This document shows, piece by piece, positions 51,586 through 60,508 of a DNA stretch of 64,000 bases (the stretch's first letter is position 1; every line of letters starts with the position of its first letter). The stretch comes from Pseudanabaena sp. FACHB-2040 (GTDB taxonomy: Bacteria; Cyanobacteriota; Cyanobacteriia; Phormidesmidales; Phormidesmidaceae). Under the pieces are notes generated by a model. The model did not search any database. It saw nothing but the letters and a program-made list of their open reading frames with translations, and was not told where the DNA came from. The stretch lies in NCBI RefSeq assembly GCF_014696715.1, contig NZ_JACJQO010000002.1:124001-188000 (forward strand), given 5' to 3'. The translations under genes were made by a program, and so were the position numbers.

Positions 51586-52359
51586 ATGGATACAATCATG
51601 CTGGGCTTTTGGGCAAGCTTGCTAGCAGGCTTGGGAACAGGAGTCGGGGCGCTCCCTGTTTTACTGCCCTACCAACCGTCAGAGCGCACCCAGGGAATAT
51701 TGTTGGGGTTGGGCGGCGGCATCATGCTGGCAGCCAGCTCGTTTTCTTTGATTGTGCCGGGAACTGAAGCTGCCATTGAGTTGGGCGCGTCTCCGGCAGG
51801 AGCAGCGGGCATCATGCTGGTCGGCGTACTTTTGGGTGGGGGCTTTCTCTGGCTGGCCCACAACACCTTTCCCCACGAGCACATTTTCAAGGGCCAGGAA
51901 GGTCCAGTGGCCCAAAACTTCAAGCGCATCTGGCTATTTGTCATTGCCATTACCCTGCACAACTTCCCAGAGGGGTTGGCGGTAGGTGTGGGCTTTGGTG
52001 GGGGCGACCAGGCCAGCGCGATCGCACTGGCTTTGGGCATTGGGCTACAGAACATGCCGGAGGGGCTGGTGGTTGCGATCGCACTGCGCGAGCTCAAATA
52101 CTCCGCCCGTTATGCCTTTGGTGTTGCAACACTAACCGGCCTTGTAGAACCTGTGGGCGGACTGGTGGGAGCCAGTATTGTCAGCGTCGCCCAACCCGTT
52201 TTGCCGTGGGCAATGGCCTTTGCTGCCGGAGCCATGCTCTTCGTAATTGTGGACGATATTATTCCCGACATTGACCAGAAAAGCTTTGGCCAGCGCGGCA
52301 CCCTGGGCGTTATGGTGGGCTTTGTAGTGATGATGTTTTTAGACATTGCTCTGGGCTAA
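51586..52359 (+). CDS. ZIP-family metal transporter
   Basis: The 257-residue polytopic membrane protein has eight hydrophobic helices of the ZupT type. The metal-binding motifs are TLHNFPEGLAVGVGFGGGD and LQNMPEGLVVAIALRE, with H/N and E residues in place. It probably imports zinc or iron across the inner membrane. The short hydrophilic loop contains HNTFPHEHIF, a small histidine cluster. No Zur or SmtB-like box is recognised upstream. Confidence 0.9.
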   Translation: MDTIMLGFWASLLAGLGTGVGALPVLLPYQPSERTQGILLGLGGGIMLAASSFSLIVPGTEAAIELGASPAGAAGIMLVGVLLGGGFLWLAHNTFPHEHIFKGQEGPVAQNFKRIWLFVIAITLHNFPEGLAVGVGFGGGDQASAIALALGIGLQNMPEGLVVAIALRELKYSARYAFGVATLTGLVEPVGGLVGASIVSVAQPVLPWAMAFAAGAMLFVIVDDIIPDIDQKSFGQRGTLGVMVGFVVMMFLDIALG

Positions 52360-52563
52360 CCGTCGAGGCTTACGCTTCAAGTTGAAACAGTAGCCGCAAC
52401 AATACTGCAAGAAACCTGGATCTAAGACCTAAGGTTCCCTATTTAGAAAGTCGCTGGTTTACTTGCCGATCTCATAAAATCTTTATGGTTTAGCGTGGCA
52501 GCTAATCTCCTTCCCACAAGTAAGTGGGAACACTAAAACAACCGGCTAAACCCAGTAACTACA

Positions 52564-54759
52564 ATGGATAAACCTTCTCCTGTCTCTAAGGCTTGTGCAT
52601 GCCGCAAGGTAACTCGCTGTCAGTCCGGAGAGGCAGGCAAGCTCTTCTTCTGGTTTCCTGTTCAACATACCCTGAAAAAAGTTACTGCTCATCTGCAGCA
52701 GTTTGCGCTTCCCTATGAACTGATGAGTGAGCGACCGGGCCTCAGCGTTAGCTGTAGACCTGGGCAAGCCCAAGAAATCTCCCATAAACTAGCCCAACAC
52801 CTCACGCCGAGAGAACTCAAAGAAACTCAGGTTCTATTTATCCGAGGCGCAATTCAACCTCAGATTCAAGATTTCAGCGATATTGCTCCGCTTCAGCGCT
52901 TCATTACATTCAATCAAGCGGACGGGCTGATTGATATGCTGTCAGCAGAGCGCTTCACTAGCCACTTCCAGCCGATTGTTTCAATTCAAAACACCTCCGA
53001 AATCTTTGGCTACGAAGCTCTCTTGCGCGGGTTAGATGCTCAAGGTAATCTACTGCCGCCAGGGCCAATTTTTGAGTTAGCTGCAGAGGCAGGTTTGCTG
53101 CCACAGCTAGATCGCATCGCCCGACTCAGTGCCATCAGTCAGTTCAGCCAGTATCCCGTCAGCGGACAAATTTTCATTAATTTTACGCCAACAGCACTGT
53201 ATGACCCCGTGGCCTGTCTACGCAGCACGGTGGAGGCGGTTGATCAGGCCGGTATTTCACACGATCAGGTTGTTTTTGAAGTTGTAGAGTCAGATAATCC
53301 TCAGGATCTAGCCCACCTCAAGGCAGTGCTGAAGTATTACCGTGACTCTGGCTTTCGGGTAGCGCTTGACGATCTCGGTTCTGGCTACTCCGGCTTGAAC
53401 CTGCTGCATCAGCTGCGGCCTGATTTTATTAAGCTAGATATGGAGCTGATTCGAGATGTCCATGAGAACCCATACAAGGCTTCAATTACCGGAAAAATCT
53501 TAGAAATTGCCCAAAAGCTCAATATTCAAACCGTAGCTGAAGGCATTGAGTGTGTTGAAGAATTGAACTGGCTGCAGGAGCACGGCGCGTCGTTTGCTCA
53601 AGGCTATCTGATCGCCAAACCCAGTGCTATCCCAGTCTCTACGACCCCCTGCTTTGATGCGATCGCACTGCCCCCTGAACCTGTCTGGAGCCAGCACAGC
53701 TGGCCTGGCGTTCAGCACCAGAGTGAGGCTGAGCGGGTCGTTGCTGCAGTCACCCATCGGATTCGTCAGTCGCTGGAGTTAGATGAGATTCTGCAGACCA
53801 CAGCCGATGAAGTCCGGCAGCTCTTTGAGGTCGATCGGGTCATCATCTATCGGTTTGAGCCAGACTGGAGCGGGCTGGTTGCGGTCGAATCGTTGAGGGA
53901 GGGCTGCCCGTCCATTCTCGGAGCCCATGTCATGGACACCTGCTTCAAATCGACCCATGCCGCTCACTACCAGCAGGGTAATTCAAGAGCCATTAGCGAC
54001 ATCGAAACCGCAGGGCTATCACCCTGCCACAGGGAGTTGCTGACCAGTTTGAAAATTCGGGCCAATCTAGTCGTGCCCATTCTGCAGCAAGATTGCCTAT
54101 GGGGGCTGCTGATTGCTCACCAGTGTCGCGGGGAGCGGCCGTGGGTGCAGGCAGAGATCAACCTGCTCAACCAGCTTGCCGGCCAAGCTGCGATCGCAAT
54201 TCAGCAGTCAGAGCTATACCACCAGCTGCAGCAGGCAAACCAGGAGCTGCAGCGGCTAGCCTCTTCCGATGGATTAACTCAGGTAGCCAATCGTCGCTGC
54301 TTTGACAATACCCTTAAACTGGAATGGCAGCGGCTCGCCCGTGAGCAAACAGCGCTATCCCTCATCCTGTGCGATGTAGACTGCTTCAAACTCTACAACG
54401 ACACCCACGGGCACTTAGCGGGTGATGATGTGTTGCGGCACATTGCCCAAGCCATCTCTCAAACAGTCCAACGCACTACTGATTTGGTGGCTCGCTATGG
54501 CGGCGAGGAATTTGCCGTCGTTCTGCCCAATACTGATGCAGTAGGTGCGATCGCAATTGCCAAAAAAATTCAGGCCCGCATTCAGGCGCTGCAGCTGTCT
54601 CACCCCAGTTCCCCCAGCGGGAGTTTCGTCACCCTAAGCTTGGGCTTAGCCACCCTAATTCCAGATAGCCAAACCTCTCCAGAAACCTTGATCGCCGCTG
54701 CCGATCAGGGGCTCTATCAGGCAAAAGCCTTAGGACGAAACCGCTTGGTGCAGGTATAG
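52564..54759 (+). CDS. Cyanobacteriochrome-regulated cyclic di-GMP enzyme, EAL-GAF-GGDEF
   Basis: The 731-residue cytosolic protein has three modules. The EAL domain (about 118-360) keeps E151, N206, E239, D269-D270, K290, E326 and Q346. The GAF domain (about 390-555) has the cyanobacteriochrome pair: D458-T-C460-F461 (DXCF) and C488-H489. The cysteine spacing of 28 equals that of TePixJ, and [10 protein letters not shown] follows. The C-terminal GGDEF domain has R637-T-T-D640 (I-site) and G-G-E-E-F (646-650). The protein could make and break c-di-GMP under blue/green light. EAL precedes the sensor, unlike GAF-GGDEF-EAL proteins. The first 115 residues are unassigned. Confidence 0.9.
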   Translation: MDKPSPVSKACACRKVTRCQSGEAGKLFFWFPVQHTLKKVTAHLQQFALPYELMSERPGLSVSCRPGQAQEISHKLAQHLTPRELKETQVLFIRGAIQPQIQDFSDIAPLQRFITFNQADGLIDMLSAERFTSHFQPIVSIQNTSEIFGYEALLRGLDAQGNLLPPGPIFELAAEAGLLPQLDRIARLSAISQFSQYPVSGQIFINFTPTALYDPVACLRSTVEAVDQAGISHDQVVFEVVESDNPQDLAHLKAVLKYYRDSGFRVALDDLGSGYSGLNLLHQLRPDFIKLDMELIRDVHENPYKASITGKILEIAQKLNIQTVAEGIECVEELNWLQEHGASFAQGYLIAKPSAIPVSTTPCFDAIALPPEPVWSQHSWPGVQHQSEAERVVAAVTHRIRQSLELDEILQTTADEVRQLFEVDRVIIYRFEPDWSGLVAVESLREGCPSILGAHVMDTCFKSTHAAHYQQGNSRAISDIETAGLSPCHRELLTSLKIRANLVVPILQQDCLWGLLIAHQCRGERPWVQAEINLLNQLAGQAAIAIQQSELYHQLQQANQELQRLASSDGLTQVANRRCFDNTLKLEWQRLAREQTALSLILCDVDCFKLYNDTHGHLAGDDVLRHIAQAISQTVQRTTDLVARYGGEEFAVVLPNTDAVGAIAIAKKIQARIQALQLSHPSSPSGSFVTLSLGLATLIPDSQTSPETLIAAADQGLYQAKALGRNRLVQV

Positions 54760-54848
54760 TGCCACCTGGGGAGCGCCCTAAAGTCCGAGCTTAACCCTAG
54801 AGCCGCTCTATCCCGCCAATAGAAGCTCAGGCGCTGACACGGTTGCCC

Positions 54849-55277
54849 CTACAGTTGGCACGGATCACAAAGACCGTGAACAGTCACCTCATAGCGTTCG
54901 GGCTGCAGTCCCGGGCGCAGGCAGTTCAGCGCCAGAGGAGGAAACGCCGCCCAGTCAATATCTTCGATGTGCCCGCACTGCCGACAGCGAAAGTGATGAT
55001 GGGGCTGCACGTTGGCATCGTAGCGAGAGACCCCCTCTTCCAGCAGCACTTCACGAATCAATCCAGCCTCCTGCAGCGCCTTGAGGGAGCTGTAAACCGT
55101 AGCTTGAGAAGACACCGGAAAGTTTTTGTTTAAATCAACGACCAGCTGCTCCACTGTGGGGTGGTCGCAGCGGCTGAGCAGGTTGGCATAAACCGCGTAG
55201 CGCTGGGGCGTAACCCGCAGCCCCTTGAGTTTAAGCGCCTGGACAATAATCTCTGAGGTTAGACCCACCATAGACAT
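54849..55277 (-). CDS. perR: Fur-family peroxide regulator PerR
   Basis: The 142-residue protein has the Fur winged helix (LKGLRVTPQRYAVYANLL; SSQATVYSSLKALQEAGLI). The dimerisation domain has the structural zinc site C98-x2-C101 and C137-x2-C140. Regulatory metal candidates are H39, D87, H93, H95 and D106/D108, matching PerR rather than Fur or Zur. It is divergent from a peroxiredoxin whose promoter has a Per-type box. It likely represses that gene, and peroxide oxidation of a metal-bound histidine would release it. Confidence 0.85.
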   Translation of the reverse strand: MSMVGLTSEIIVQALKLKGLRVTPQRYAVYANLLSRCDHPTVEQLVVDLNKNFPVSSQATVYSSLKALQEAGLIREVLLEEGVSRYDANVQPHHHFRCRQCGHIEDIDWAAFPPLALNCLRPGLQPERYEVTVHGLCDPCQL

Positions 55278-55401
55278 GATTTCTCTGAACCTTGTCCATC
55301 CAGTTTAGCTTTATCAGCCTAACCTTTATTACTTAAGAATGGTTCCGATCTCGGCACCAACAGAAAGAGTAAGCAATTATGCTTATTGAACAATTGTTAA
55401 G

Positions 55402-55416
55402 TTAGAATTATTCTGA
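55402..55416. promoter_or_regulatory. Per/Fur-type box upstream of peroxiredoxin
   Basis: TTAGAATTATTCTGA is a 7-1-7 inverted repeat with six of seven pairs matching. It resembles the Fur-family Per-box consensus TTATAATNATTATAA. It lies 71 bases before the peroxiredoxin ATG and 125 bases from the perR start, so it could regulate either gene. Confidence 0.65.
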
Positions 55417-55486
55417 GTTATATGGCTGACAGAGTCAGTTAGACGTTTTTGAGTTTTCTTGCCAACTCTATTAGGAGGATTTTGAA

Positions 55487-56038
55487 ATGCATATCACCCA
55501 CGTACCCAACGTTGTTTTCAAGACCCGGGTTCGAGACGAGTCCGTTGGCGGCCCCAATCCCTATCGCTGGCAAGATCTCTCTACCCAAGACATCTTTGGC
55601 GGCAAGCGGGTTGTGGTCTTCTCCCTACCCGGCGCTTTTACTCCTACCTGTTCTTCCAGCCATCTGCCCCGCTACGAAGAGCTTTATGAAGAAATTAAAG
55701 CGCAGGGCGTTGATGCCGTAATTTGTCTTTCGGTCAATGACGCTTTCGTCATGTTCCAGTGGGGCAAGCAGCAAGGGGCGAAGAATGTCTTTTTGCTGCC
55801 CGACGGCAATGCTGACTTTACCCGCAAAATGGGGATGCTGGTAGACAAGGCCAACCTAGGCTTTGGCATGCGCTCCTGGCGGTATTCCATGGTTGTGGAC
55901 GACTGCAAAATCGAAAAAATGTTCGTTGAAGCTGACTTTGACGACAACTGCCCCACAGACCCCTTCGAAGTGTCCGATGCCGACACTATGCTGACTTACC
56001 TGAAGGAAGCTAGGAAGCCCGCAGCAGTCGGTGTCTAG
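55487..56038 (+). CDS. Type II peroxiredoxin (Prx5/AhpC-TSA)
   Basis: The enzyme reduces hydrogen and alkyl peroxides. The 183-residue protein has peroxidatic C55 in PGAFTPTCSSSHLPRYEE. A second cysteine (VICLSVNDAFVMFQWG) and two later ones (DDCKIEK, DDNCPTDPF) are resolving candidates. Glutaredoxin- or glutathione-dependent turnover is typical of this class, which fits the gor gene downstream. AGGAGG lies nine bases before the ATG. It is probably controlled by the divergent PerR. Confidence 0.93.
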   Translation: MHITHVPNVVFKTRVRDESVGGPNPYRWQDLSTQDIFGGKRVVVFSLPGAFTPTCSSSHLPRYEELYEEIKAQGVDAVICLSVNDAFVMFQWGKQQGAKNVFLLPDGNADFTRKMGMLVDKANLGFGMRSWRYSMVVDDCKIEKMFVEADFDDNCPTDPFEVSDADTMLTYLKEARKPAAVGV

Positions 56039-56176
56039 AGACGTCTAGGCTAGTAAACATAAGGGACAGGCAAACACCTCGGCCTAAAGCTGAGCTGCAG
56101 GAGCCGATGGGCACGTTCACCGTGGAGGCTAGCCCGATCTCGAGGAGAAGAACTCTCAGGACTCGAAATCTTCAGT

Positions 56177-56201
56177 GAGGAGGTTAGCAGCTAGCCTCCT
56201 C
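56177..56201 (+). terminator. Hairpin between peroxiredoxin and gor
   Basis: An 11-bp stem with one G-U pair (56177-56187 with 56191-56201) lies after the peroxiredoxin gene. The tail GCTAGACTTT has few T residues, so it is a weak or regulatory terminator. Some read-through into gor is plausible. Confidence 0.5.
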
Positions 56202-56234
56202 GCTAGACTTTAAATGAGGCTATTGGATAAGGCT

Positions 56235-57587
56235 ATGAGTTACGACTTTGACCTATTTGTCATCGGTGCCGGTTCAGGGGGTATCGCCGCAGCCCGCCGT
56301 GCTGCCGAGTACGGTGCTAAGGTCGGGTTGGCTGAAGCGGGCCGCCTGGGCGGTACCTGCGTTAATCGGGGATGTGTTCCCAAAAAGTTGATGGTCTATG
56401 CCGCCAACTTCACAGAGATGTTTGAAGCAGCACCTGGCTACGGCTGGAGCCCGATAGAGAGCACCTTTGACTGGCCCCACTTAATCGATGCTGTCGAGGC
56501 CGAAGTGACTCGGCTGAATGGGATCTATCAGCGCATGCTGGATAACAGCAAAGTGCAGCTTTTTCGGTCCTACGCCAGCTTTGTAGACGAGCACACTCTG
56601 TTGGTAGGAGACGAGAAAGTTACTGCCGACAAAATTCTCATTGCTGTGGGCGGTAGGCCAGTGCGGCCCGAGATTCCAGGAATTGAGCATACGCTGACCT
56701 CAGACGATATCTTTTTGCTCAAGGACAAGCCCAGACGAATGGTTATTCTAGGCGGCGGCTACATCGGCTGTGAGTTTGCCGGGGTTTTGCACCGCTTGGG
56801 CTCTGAGGTCACGCAGATCATCCGTTCCGACAAGATCCTGCGAGGCTTTGACGACGAAATTCGAGGCGAAGTTCAAACGTCAATGGAGCAGGCAGGCATT
56901 CACCTAATGACCAACAGCAAGGTGATGTCCATCAAGAAGGTTGATAGCGGTGTAGACGTGATGGTATGCACCGAGCACGGCAAGGAGCACATCTTTGCTG
57001 ATGCGGTTAGCCTAGCGGCTGTAGGCCGTCGACCCAACACCGACAAGCTGGGCCTGGAAAACACAGGGGTGGAGTTGACGGCAGGTGCGATCGCAGTCGA
57101 TGACCACAGCGCTACCAACATCTCCAACATCTTTGCGGTAGGAGACTGCACCAACCGTATCAACCTGACTCCGGTCGCCATTAAGGAAGGCCGCATCTTT
57201 GCCGATACCTACTTTGGCAACAAGCCTGCAGTGATGGCCTATGACAACGTACCCACCGCAGTTTTCACCATTCCCGAAATTGGCACAGTGGGAATGACTG
57301 AGGAAGAGGCCAAAGCCGAGTATGGCGAGGAGTCCATCAAGGTGTACCGCTCTCGCTTCCGGCCCATGTTCTACACGCTGCCCAATATGGAGGCCAAGAC
57401 CCTGATGAAGCTGGTCGTGCACCAACCCACCGATCGGGTGCTAGGAGCACACATGGTCGGGGATCACGCGGCAGAGATTATTCAGGGCATTGCGATCGCA
57501 GTCAAAATGGGCGCTACCAAGGCTCAATTCGATGCAACCGTTGCCATTCATCCCAGCTCTGCCGAGGAATTTGTCACCATGCGATAG
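56235..57587 (+). CDS. gor: Glutathione-disulfide reductase
   Basis: The flavoenzyme reduces GSSG with NADPH. The protein has 450 residues from the ATG at 56235 (MSYDFDLFVIGAGSGG), preferred over the one at 56214. The FAD motif is GAGSGG and the redox disulfide is C42-V-N-R-G-C47. The nucleotide-binding motif is LGGGYIGCEFAGVL, the second FAD motif is NIFAVGDC, and the C-terminal base is H439 with E444 (HPSSAEEFVTM). All are intact. It follows the peroxiredoxin on the same strand, about 200 bases away, giving an antioxidant cluster with perR. Confidence 0.95.
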   Translation: MSYDFDLFVIGAGSGGIAAARRAAEYGAKVGLAEAGRLGGTCVNRGCVPKKLMVYAANFTEMFEAAPGYGWSPIESTFDWPHLIDAVEAEVTRLNGIYQRMLDNSKVQLFRSYASFVDEHTLLVGDEKVTADKILIAVGGRPVRPEIPGIEHTLTSDDIFLLKDKPRRMVILGGGYIGCEFAGVLHRLGSEVTQIIRSDKILRGFDDEIRGEVQTSMEQAGIHLMTNSKVMSIKKVDSGVDVMVCTEHGKEHIFADAVSLAAVGRRPNTDKLGLENTGVELTAGAIAVDDHSATNISNIFAVGDCTNRINLTPVAIKEGRIFADTYFGNKPAVMAYDNVPTAVFTIPEIGTVGMTEEEAKAEYGEESIKVYRSRFRPMFYTLPNMEAKTLMKLVVHQPTDRVLGAHMVGDHAAEIIQGIAIAVKMGATKAQFDATVAIHPSSAEEFVTMR

Positions 57588-57640
57588 TGGCTCCCAGCCC
57601 TCCCTAGCCCCCAGCCAGAGGGGGCAACAGCCCTTTTACA

Positions 57641-57681
57641 AAGCAGCGGTAGAGAAAACTCTGTCGCTGCTTTTTTCTTTT
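57641..57681 (+). terminator. Intrinsic terminator of gor
   Basis: A 14-bp stem containing two G-U pairs (57641-57654 with 57659-57672), an AAAA loop and a long T-rich tail (TTTTTTCTTTT) make a strong terminator 54 bases past the stop. Confidence 0.9.
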
Positions 57682-58103
57682 GACTAAAGGCAATTGCTAA
57701 TAATCTTTTCATAAAAATTACCCGTAGGTTCTCGAGTAATTTCCGTATAATTACTCATCGTTTAGCCCTCTTATCAGTCAGTGATTGAGGAAGCTCAATT
57801 CGGGATCAATTTACGATTAGCTCAAGCCAATCATCTGCCGAGGGGACGATGCAGAAAGTGTCTAAGAGTCGTGCAAAAAATCTTTTTTCTCCTCAGAATA
57901 GTTATGGGTGAACTTCTCAGGGCCTGACCCACCGATAGGATACCTTTCGGCCTTCTACAGAGTCCGCTTCACAAGAGCTTTAGCGAACCAGCACCACTTT
58001 TTGCTAAGCCTTCACCCGTTTTTGATGAGTGAACTTTAGTTTGGAAAAGGGAAAGCTATCTAGGCTACGAAGTTTACTTGCTAAGCAGTTAATTTTGTGT
58101 GTA
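57682..58103. other. Intergenic spacer
   Basis: The region is AT-rich at 57690-57770. An in-frame GTG at 58029 would extend the next gene by 25 residues, but the added part lacks family resemblance. No RNA gene, repeat or small coding frame is recognised. Confidence 0.4.
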
Positions 58104-58421
58104 ATGAACAGTTCTACTTCCCAAGCTTTTTGTCCGTTTAAGTCATCGCAGCCCTCCTCCAGCTTTGACATGCTCAATCCCTTCCGTCAGTGGATTAGCC
58201 ACGTTCAAGTCGGCAGCCCTCGCATCGCCCACCGGATCGCCCGTTTAATTCCTGCCCAGTGTCCGTTTGAGCGCGACATTGTTGTATTTGGTCGCCAGGT
58301 CGCCCACATTCCCCCCCTGTGCAAGCTGAACCCGCTGTACGATGAGCTAGTTGAACTCCGGTTTAAGGCCCTTTGCTATCTAGCAGACGAGTGCGGCGAA
58401 GACATTTCTGCCTACATTTAA
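58104..58421 (+). CDS. Mo-dependent nitrogenase C-terminal domain-like protein
   Basis: From the ATG at 58104 the product has 105 residues. The core FRQWISHVQVGSPRIAHRIARLIPAQCPFERDI, with HIPPLCKLNPLYDELVELRFKALCYLADECGED, matches a domain annotated as nitrogenase C-terminal in cyanobacterial databases. Despite the name, it is a free-standing small protein with conserved cysteines, present also in non-fixers. It does not by itself show nitrogen fixation, and no nif genes are in view. Function is unknown. Confidence 0.8.
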   Translation: MNSSTSQAFCPFKSSQPSSSFDMLNPFRQWISHVQVGSPRIAHRIARLIPAQCPFERDIVVFGRQVAHIPPLCKLNPLYDELVELRFKALCYLADECGEDISAYI

Positions 58422-58685
58422 CGGCTAGTTCAGATAACTCACTTCAACTTCATTTCGGTAGCTCATTTCTGAGTTATCAGCTTCAAAGTCTTTCAAGCTA
58501 TCCTGACCGGGCAATCTCAACCGGATGACTCTGCTTTCTCAGCTACAGAGCAGACAAGTATCCAGGAATACAAGTCAAAAGATTACAAGTTGGAATCTGC
58601 CTTTTGGAAGAGGCTAGGATGCGGTCATCCTATTTGGAGAACAACTACAGTGACCGCTCGAGATTTTATTCGACCCACAAAAGTT

Positions 58686-58997
58686 ATGCTGACCACCCTG
58701 GAAGGGGTTCCTGGGCACACCATCACCGATCACCTAGGGTTAGTTCAAGGCAGCACAGTTCGAGCTAAGCATCTGGGTCGAGACATTGCAGCTGGTTTAA
58801 AGAATCTGGTTGGAGGCGAGCTCAAAGGCTACACTGAGCTGCTTCAAGAAGCCCGCCAGGAAGCCACTGACCGCATGGTTCAGCAGGCGGTTCAGATGGG
58901 AGCTAATGCGGTAATTAACGTGCGCTACAGCACTTCCTCGCTCACCGCAGGCGCAGCCGAACTTTTTGCCTACGGCACAGCAGTCAAGGTGCAGTAG
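58686..58997 (+). CDS. YbjQ/UPF0145 family protein (first of tandem pair)
   Basis: From the ATG at 58686 the product has 103 residues, the usual YbjQ length. Typical segments are MLTTLEGVPGHTITDHLGLVQGSTV, GRDIAAGLKNLVGGELKGYTELLQEARQEA and GANAVINVRYSTSSL. YbjQ forms pentamers and is often called a heavy-metal-binding domain, though function is unclear. Upstream in-frame starts add sequence without homology. The paralogue begins two bases after this stop. Confidence 0.85.
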   Translation: MLTTLEGVPGHTITDHLGLVQGSTVRAKHLGRDIAAGLKNLVGGELKGYTELLQEARQEATDRMVQQAVQMGANAVINVRYSTSSLTAGAAELFAYGTAVKVQ

Positions 58998-58999
58998 GG

Positions 59000-59443
59000 A
59001 TGGATAGCCTAATTATCTTCGCCGTTTTGATCGGCGTTGGCTACTTCGTGGGGAAGAGCCAAGAAAAAAAACACTTTGCCTCTCTGCGGCTGCGAGAAAG
59101 CCAGACCCACCAGCTTGCCCTAACCAATACAGGGCGGCTACAGCCTCTTCCTGATGCTGCTGGGGCCCAAATGGTTGTTGGCAGCGTAGTTATTGCCTCC
59201 GACTACTTCAAGACCTTTGCAGCAGGTATCTTGAGCCTCTTTGGGGGCCGCCTAACAGTCTACGAGAGCCTGCTAGAGCGGGGGCGGCGCGAGGCTATCC
59301 TGCGGATGAAGGAGGAGGCGCTGGCCTGGGGCGCAACTCGCGTCATCAATGTTCGGCTAGAGAGCGCCGATTTAGGGAGTCAAGGCAGCAGCAATGGCCT
59401 GGTCTCAGTAGAGGTAATTGCCTACGGCACGGCCCTAAAATAG
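59000..59443 (+). CDS. YbjQ family protein with N-terminal membrane anchor (second of tandem pair)
   Basis: The 147-residue product has an N-terminal hydrophobic helix (SLIIFAVLIGVGYFVG) and a charged linker (KSQEKKHFASLRLRES), followed by a YbjQ domain (VVGSVVIASDYFKTFAAGILSLFGGRL; ERGRREAILRMKEEALAWGATRVINVR). It is a membrane-tethered paralogue of the preceding protein. The two-base gap implies co-translation, and a mixed oligomer recruited to the membrane is possible. Confidence 0.82.
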   Translation: MDSLIIFAVLIGVGYFVGKSQEKKHFASLRLRESQTHQLALTNTGRLQPLPDAAGAQMVVGSVVIASDYFKTFAAGILSLFGGRLTVYESLLERGRREAILRMKEEALAWGATRVINVRLESADLGSQGSSNGLVSVEVIAYGTALK

Positions 59444-59446
59444 GGG

Positions 59447-60352
59447 TCAACTGGGGCAGGCCACGTTGGTTAGCAGCGTCAGCGGCCCGATTTCTTTAAG
59501 CAACGCCATCTGTTCCTCGTTCTTGACCAGCAGTGACCCAGCAAACCCCAGGGAATTAACCGGGATAGACTGGTAGCTTTCCTGACAGCGAGGCACGGCC
59601 AGCATCCAGAAGCGGGTGATGAGCAGGTTGTAGGGCCGATCGGGCAGCGGTGCCTCTAGGTCTAGCCCAATGGCCGCCATGAGCTGCCGGTAGCAGGTTA
59701 GCAGGTACTTGCCAGCAGTAGGCGCAGCCAGCCAATCAACCGACAAACGCATGGCTGCATGGACAAAGGGCAGGTCACTCAGGGCCTCTACAGTGTTTTC
59801 GAGGTCCACAGCCTGCATTAGGGCATCTAGGGGCAGCGAACTGCCGTCAGGGGTCATTGGCAGCGGCACCAGCTGAAGATGCTTGTGCCGCTGGCTGGCT
59901 CCGGCTAGGCTACCGCCATTGTAAAAGGCCAACCCGTCGATCTCGGCCATGCAAGCCTGTAGGGCCTCAAAATCTTGGGCTGTGAGCCAACTATCCTGCT
60001 CGTCGAAGGCCCGAGTCACAATCAGAATATGGTTGTCTACCACGTTGTACTTGTTGAGCAGGCAAAGGTGGGTTGAGGTGAGATTGGATACGAAGAGTTC
60101 GCTGTCGTAGGGCAGAAAGGGGTTGATCTCTTTTCCCTTAGCCTGCGACTTGGTCTCTTGAGCAACTTTTGCCTGCTCTTTACGAGCAAGGTTGGCCAGC
60201 TTTCTGACCAAGAAGCGAAGATTGCCCTGATGAAGAAACTCAAACTCGGTTTCGATCGGCTGCAGAGCTGAGCAGGCTAAAGCCTGCTCAGCTCTGTGCT
60301 GCACCTTAGCCAAGAGGGTTCCTGGTTCAAAAAGCAGAACAGGGGAGTGCAT
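59447..60352 (-). CDS. apa: ATP adenylyltransferase / Ap4A phosphorylase
   Basis: The product has 301 residues from the ATG at 60352. It belongs to the HIT superfamily branch that phosphorolyses diadenosine tetraphosphate to ATP and ADP. The catalytic stretch is GGSLAGASQRHKHLQLVPLP, with H-x-H-x-Q. The N-terminal substrate segment KGKEINPFLPYDSELFVSNLTSTHLCLLNKYNVVDNHILIVTR is well conserved. It converges with the YbjQ pair and diverges from the deacetylase gene. Confidence 0.9.
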   Translation of the reverse strand: MHSPVLLFEPGTLLAKVQHRAEQALACSALQPIETEFEFLHQGNLRFLVRKLANLARKEQAKVAQETKSQAKGKEINPFLPYDSELFVSNLTSTHLCLLNKYNVVDNHILIVTRAFDEQDSWLTAQDFEALQACMAEIDGLAFYNGGSLAGASQRHKHLQLVPLPMTPDGSSLPLDALMQAVDLENTVEALSDLPFVHAAMRLSVDWLAAPTAGKYLLTCYRQLMAAIGLDLEAPLPDRPYNLLITRFWMLAVPRCQESYQSIPVNSLGFAGSLLVKNEEQMALLKEIGPLTLLTNVACPS

Positions 60353-60508
60353 AGTTGGGGCTTCTTCTAGTAGCAGTCCACCTTGCACTTTATCAAATCA
60401 GCTTGCTGCCTTAGTCTTCGATGTTGGCAGGATCTGGTGGGATTGGGGCCGCTTTTAGGGTTAGGGCCAGGCTGTATGGTAGTCTGCTTTCGTCTGTGTA
60501 GTCTGGGC

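Noticed and set aside
58104-58421. Nitrogen fixation inferred from the nitrogenase C-terminal-like protein
   Set aside because: This small protein family also occurs in non-fixing cyanobacteria, and no nif genes are present.
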